A stretch of DNA of 64,000 nt from NCBI RefSeq assembly GCF_002335745.1, contig NZ_NIST01000001.1, forward strand, positions 2,395,370 to 2,459,369, read 5' to 3'. This DNA is from Evansella halocellulosilytica (GTDB taxonomy: Bacteria; Bacillota; Bacilli; Bacillales; Salisediminibacteriaceae). The position numbers and the translations under genes are program-made. A model generated the notes under the pieces. That model did not search any database. It was given only the letters and a program-made list of their open reading frames with translations, and had not been told where the DNA came from. Numbering within the stretch: the stretch's first letter is position 1; every line of letters starts with the position of its first letter. Positions 63,689 through 64,000 of this stretch are shown here, piece by piece.

Positions 63689-64000
63689 GTGAAACAAATA
63701 AATGTTGGAATCATTGGATGCGGCTCGATTACGAGGTTTCGTCATGCTCCAGAATACAAAGCTAACCGATACGTAGACCAAATCATTTTCTACGATCGTC
63801 ATATAGAACGTGCGCAAGCACTTGCAAAAGAGTTTGAAGGTCGAGTAGCTGAAAGAGTAGAAGAGCTGTATGAAGATCCAACGATCGTGGCCATTAGTGA
63901 CTGTTCCTCAAATGAGGCTCATCATATTCATACTACGAATGCGCTACGTCATAATAAACATGTTCTTTGTGAAAAACCGTTAGCGATTAATGTTACACAT
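63689..64000 (+). CDS. Gfo/Idh/MocA-family oxidoreductase, partial at window edge
   Basis: The first 104 residues are seen: MKQINVGIIGCGSITRFRHA is the NAD(P)-binding start (GxGxxxxxxH), and CEKPLAINVTH has the family EKP motif. The rest lies beyond 64000. GTG start at 63689 follows AAGGAGG, 12 bp after the permease stop. With the isomerase it forms an oxidation-plus-isomerisation pair as in inositol and related polyol pathways. Confidence 0.9.
   Translation, partial: MKQINVGIIGCGSITRFRHAPEYKANRYVDQIIFYDRHIERAQALAKEFEGRVAERVEELYEDPTIVAISDCSSNEAHHIHTTNALRHNKHVLCEKPLAINVTH

Overview
The window looks like a chromosomal segment of an aerobic, AT-rich, spore-former-type Bacillaceae bacterium, probably an alkaliphile or haloalkaliphile. 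Support: B. subtilis-like gene pairs (YfkD next to YfkAB, a YwnF-type protein, PdaA, FbpB-like and SE1561-family small proteins), very acidic exported proteins, a GH10 xylanase of the alkaliphilic Bacillus type, AGGAGG-type ribosome binding sites with many GTG and TTG starts, and cre-like and FadR-like operators. The species cannot be fixed from sequence alone.

Layout. 1-1.7 kb: broken IS1182-family copies around a small M50-type membrane protease. 1.7-14.4 kb: a cre-preceded cluster with a branched-chain amino-acid-type (Liv) ABC importer, a tiny unknown protein, a KAS III-like condensing enzyme, an acyl-CoA ligase, a 1077-residue MalT/BTAD-like regulator, an alpha/beta hydrolase and an SDR reductase. 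14.4-16.9 kb: a group II intron (probably class C) inserted beside a hairpin repeat, then a 57-bp tandem repeat. 17-28.8 kb: metabolic and lipid genes (aldehyde dehydrogenase, Eis-like acetyltransferase, orphan lysine/ornithine N-hydroxylase, DoxX, acylphosphatase, PlsC, SCP2 protein, MBL hydrolase, aeRF1-type protein), including two genes behind FadR-like boxes and a 46-residue FbpB-like gene. 28.9-46.5 kb: ordinary housekeeping and membrane genes (DUF2207, MFS, OsmC, MATE, YfkD/YfkAB, fumarase, PdaA, AlkA, RlmCD) with two long palindromic terminators sharing a core. 46.5-52 kb: a decay zone with truncated transposases, an internally deleted Old Yellow Enzyme, GC-rich repeats and one full-length IS1182-family transposase apparently nested between the ends of another element. 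52-64 kb: xylanase with a XylR-like operator, a phospholipase D-type protein, a VOC/AlkC-AlkD/TetR operon with a 21-bp palindrome, and a LacI-regulated sugar cluster (isomerase, Rbs-like ABC transporter, Gfo/Idh/MocA dehydrogenase) running off the right edge.

How the genes work together. The Liv cluster reads as import, thioester activation, carbon-carbon bond chemistry and reduction of an unknown acid, with its own activator and likely CcpA control. The right-hand cluster reads as uptake and oxidation/isomerisation of a sugar or polyol. The mobile-element traces show repeated insertion and internal deletion of IS1182-type elements, both main types of which share a start-codon-masking inverted repeat.
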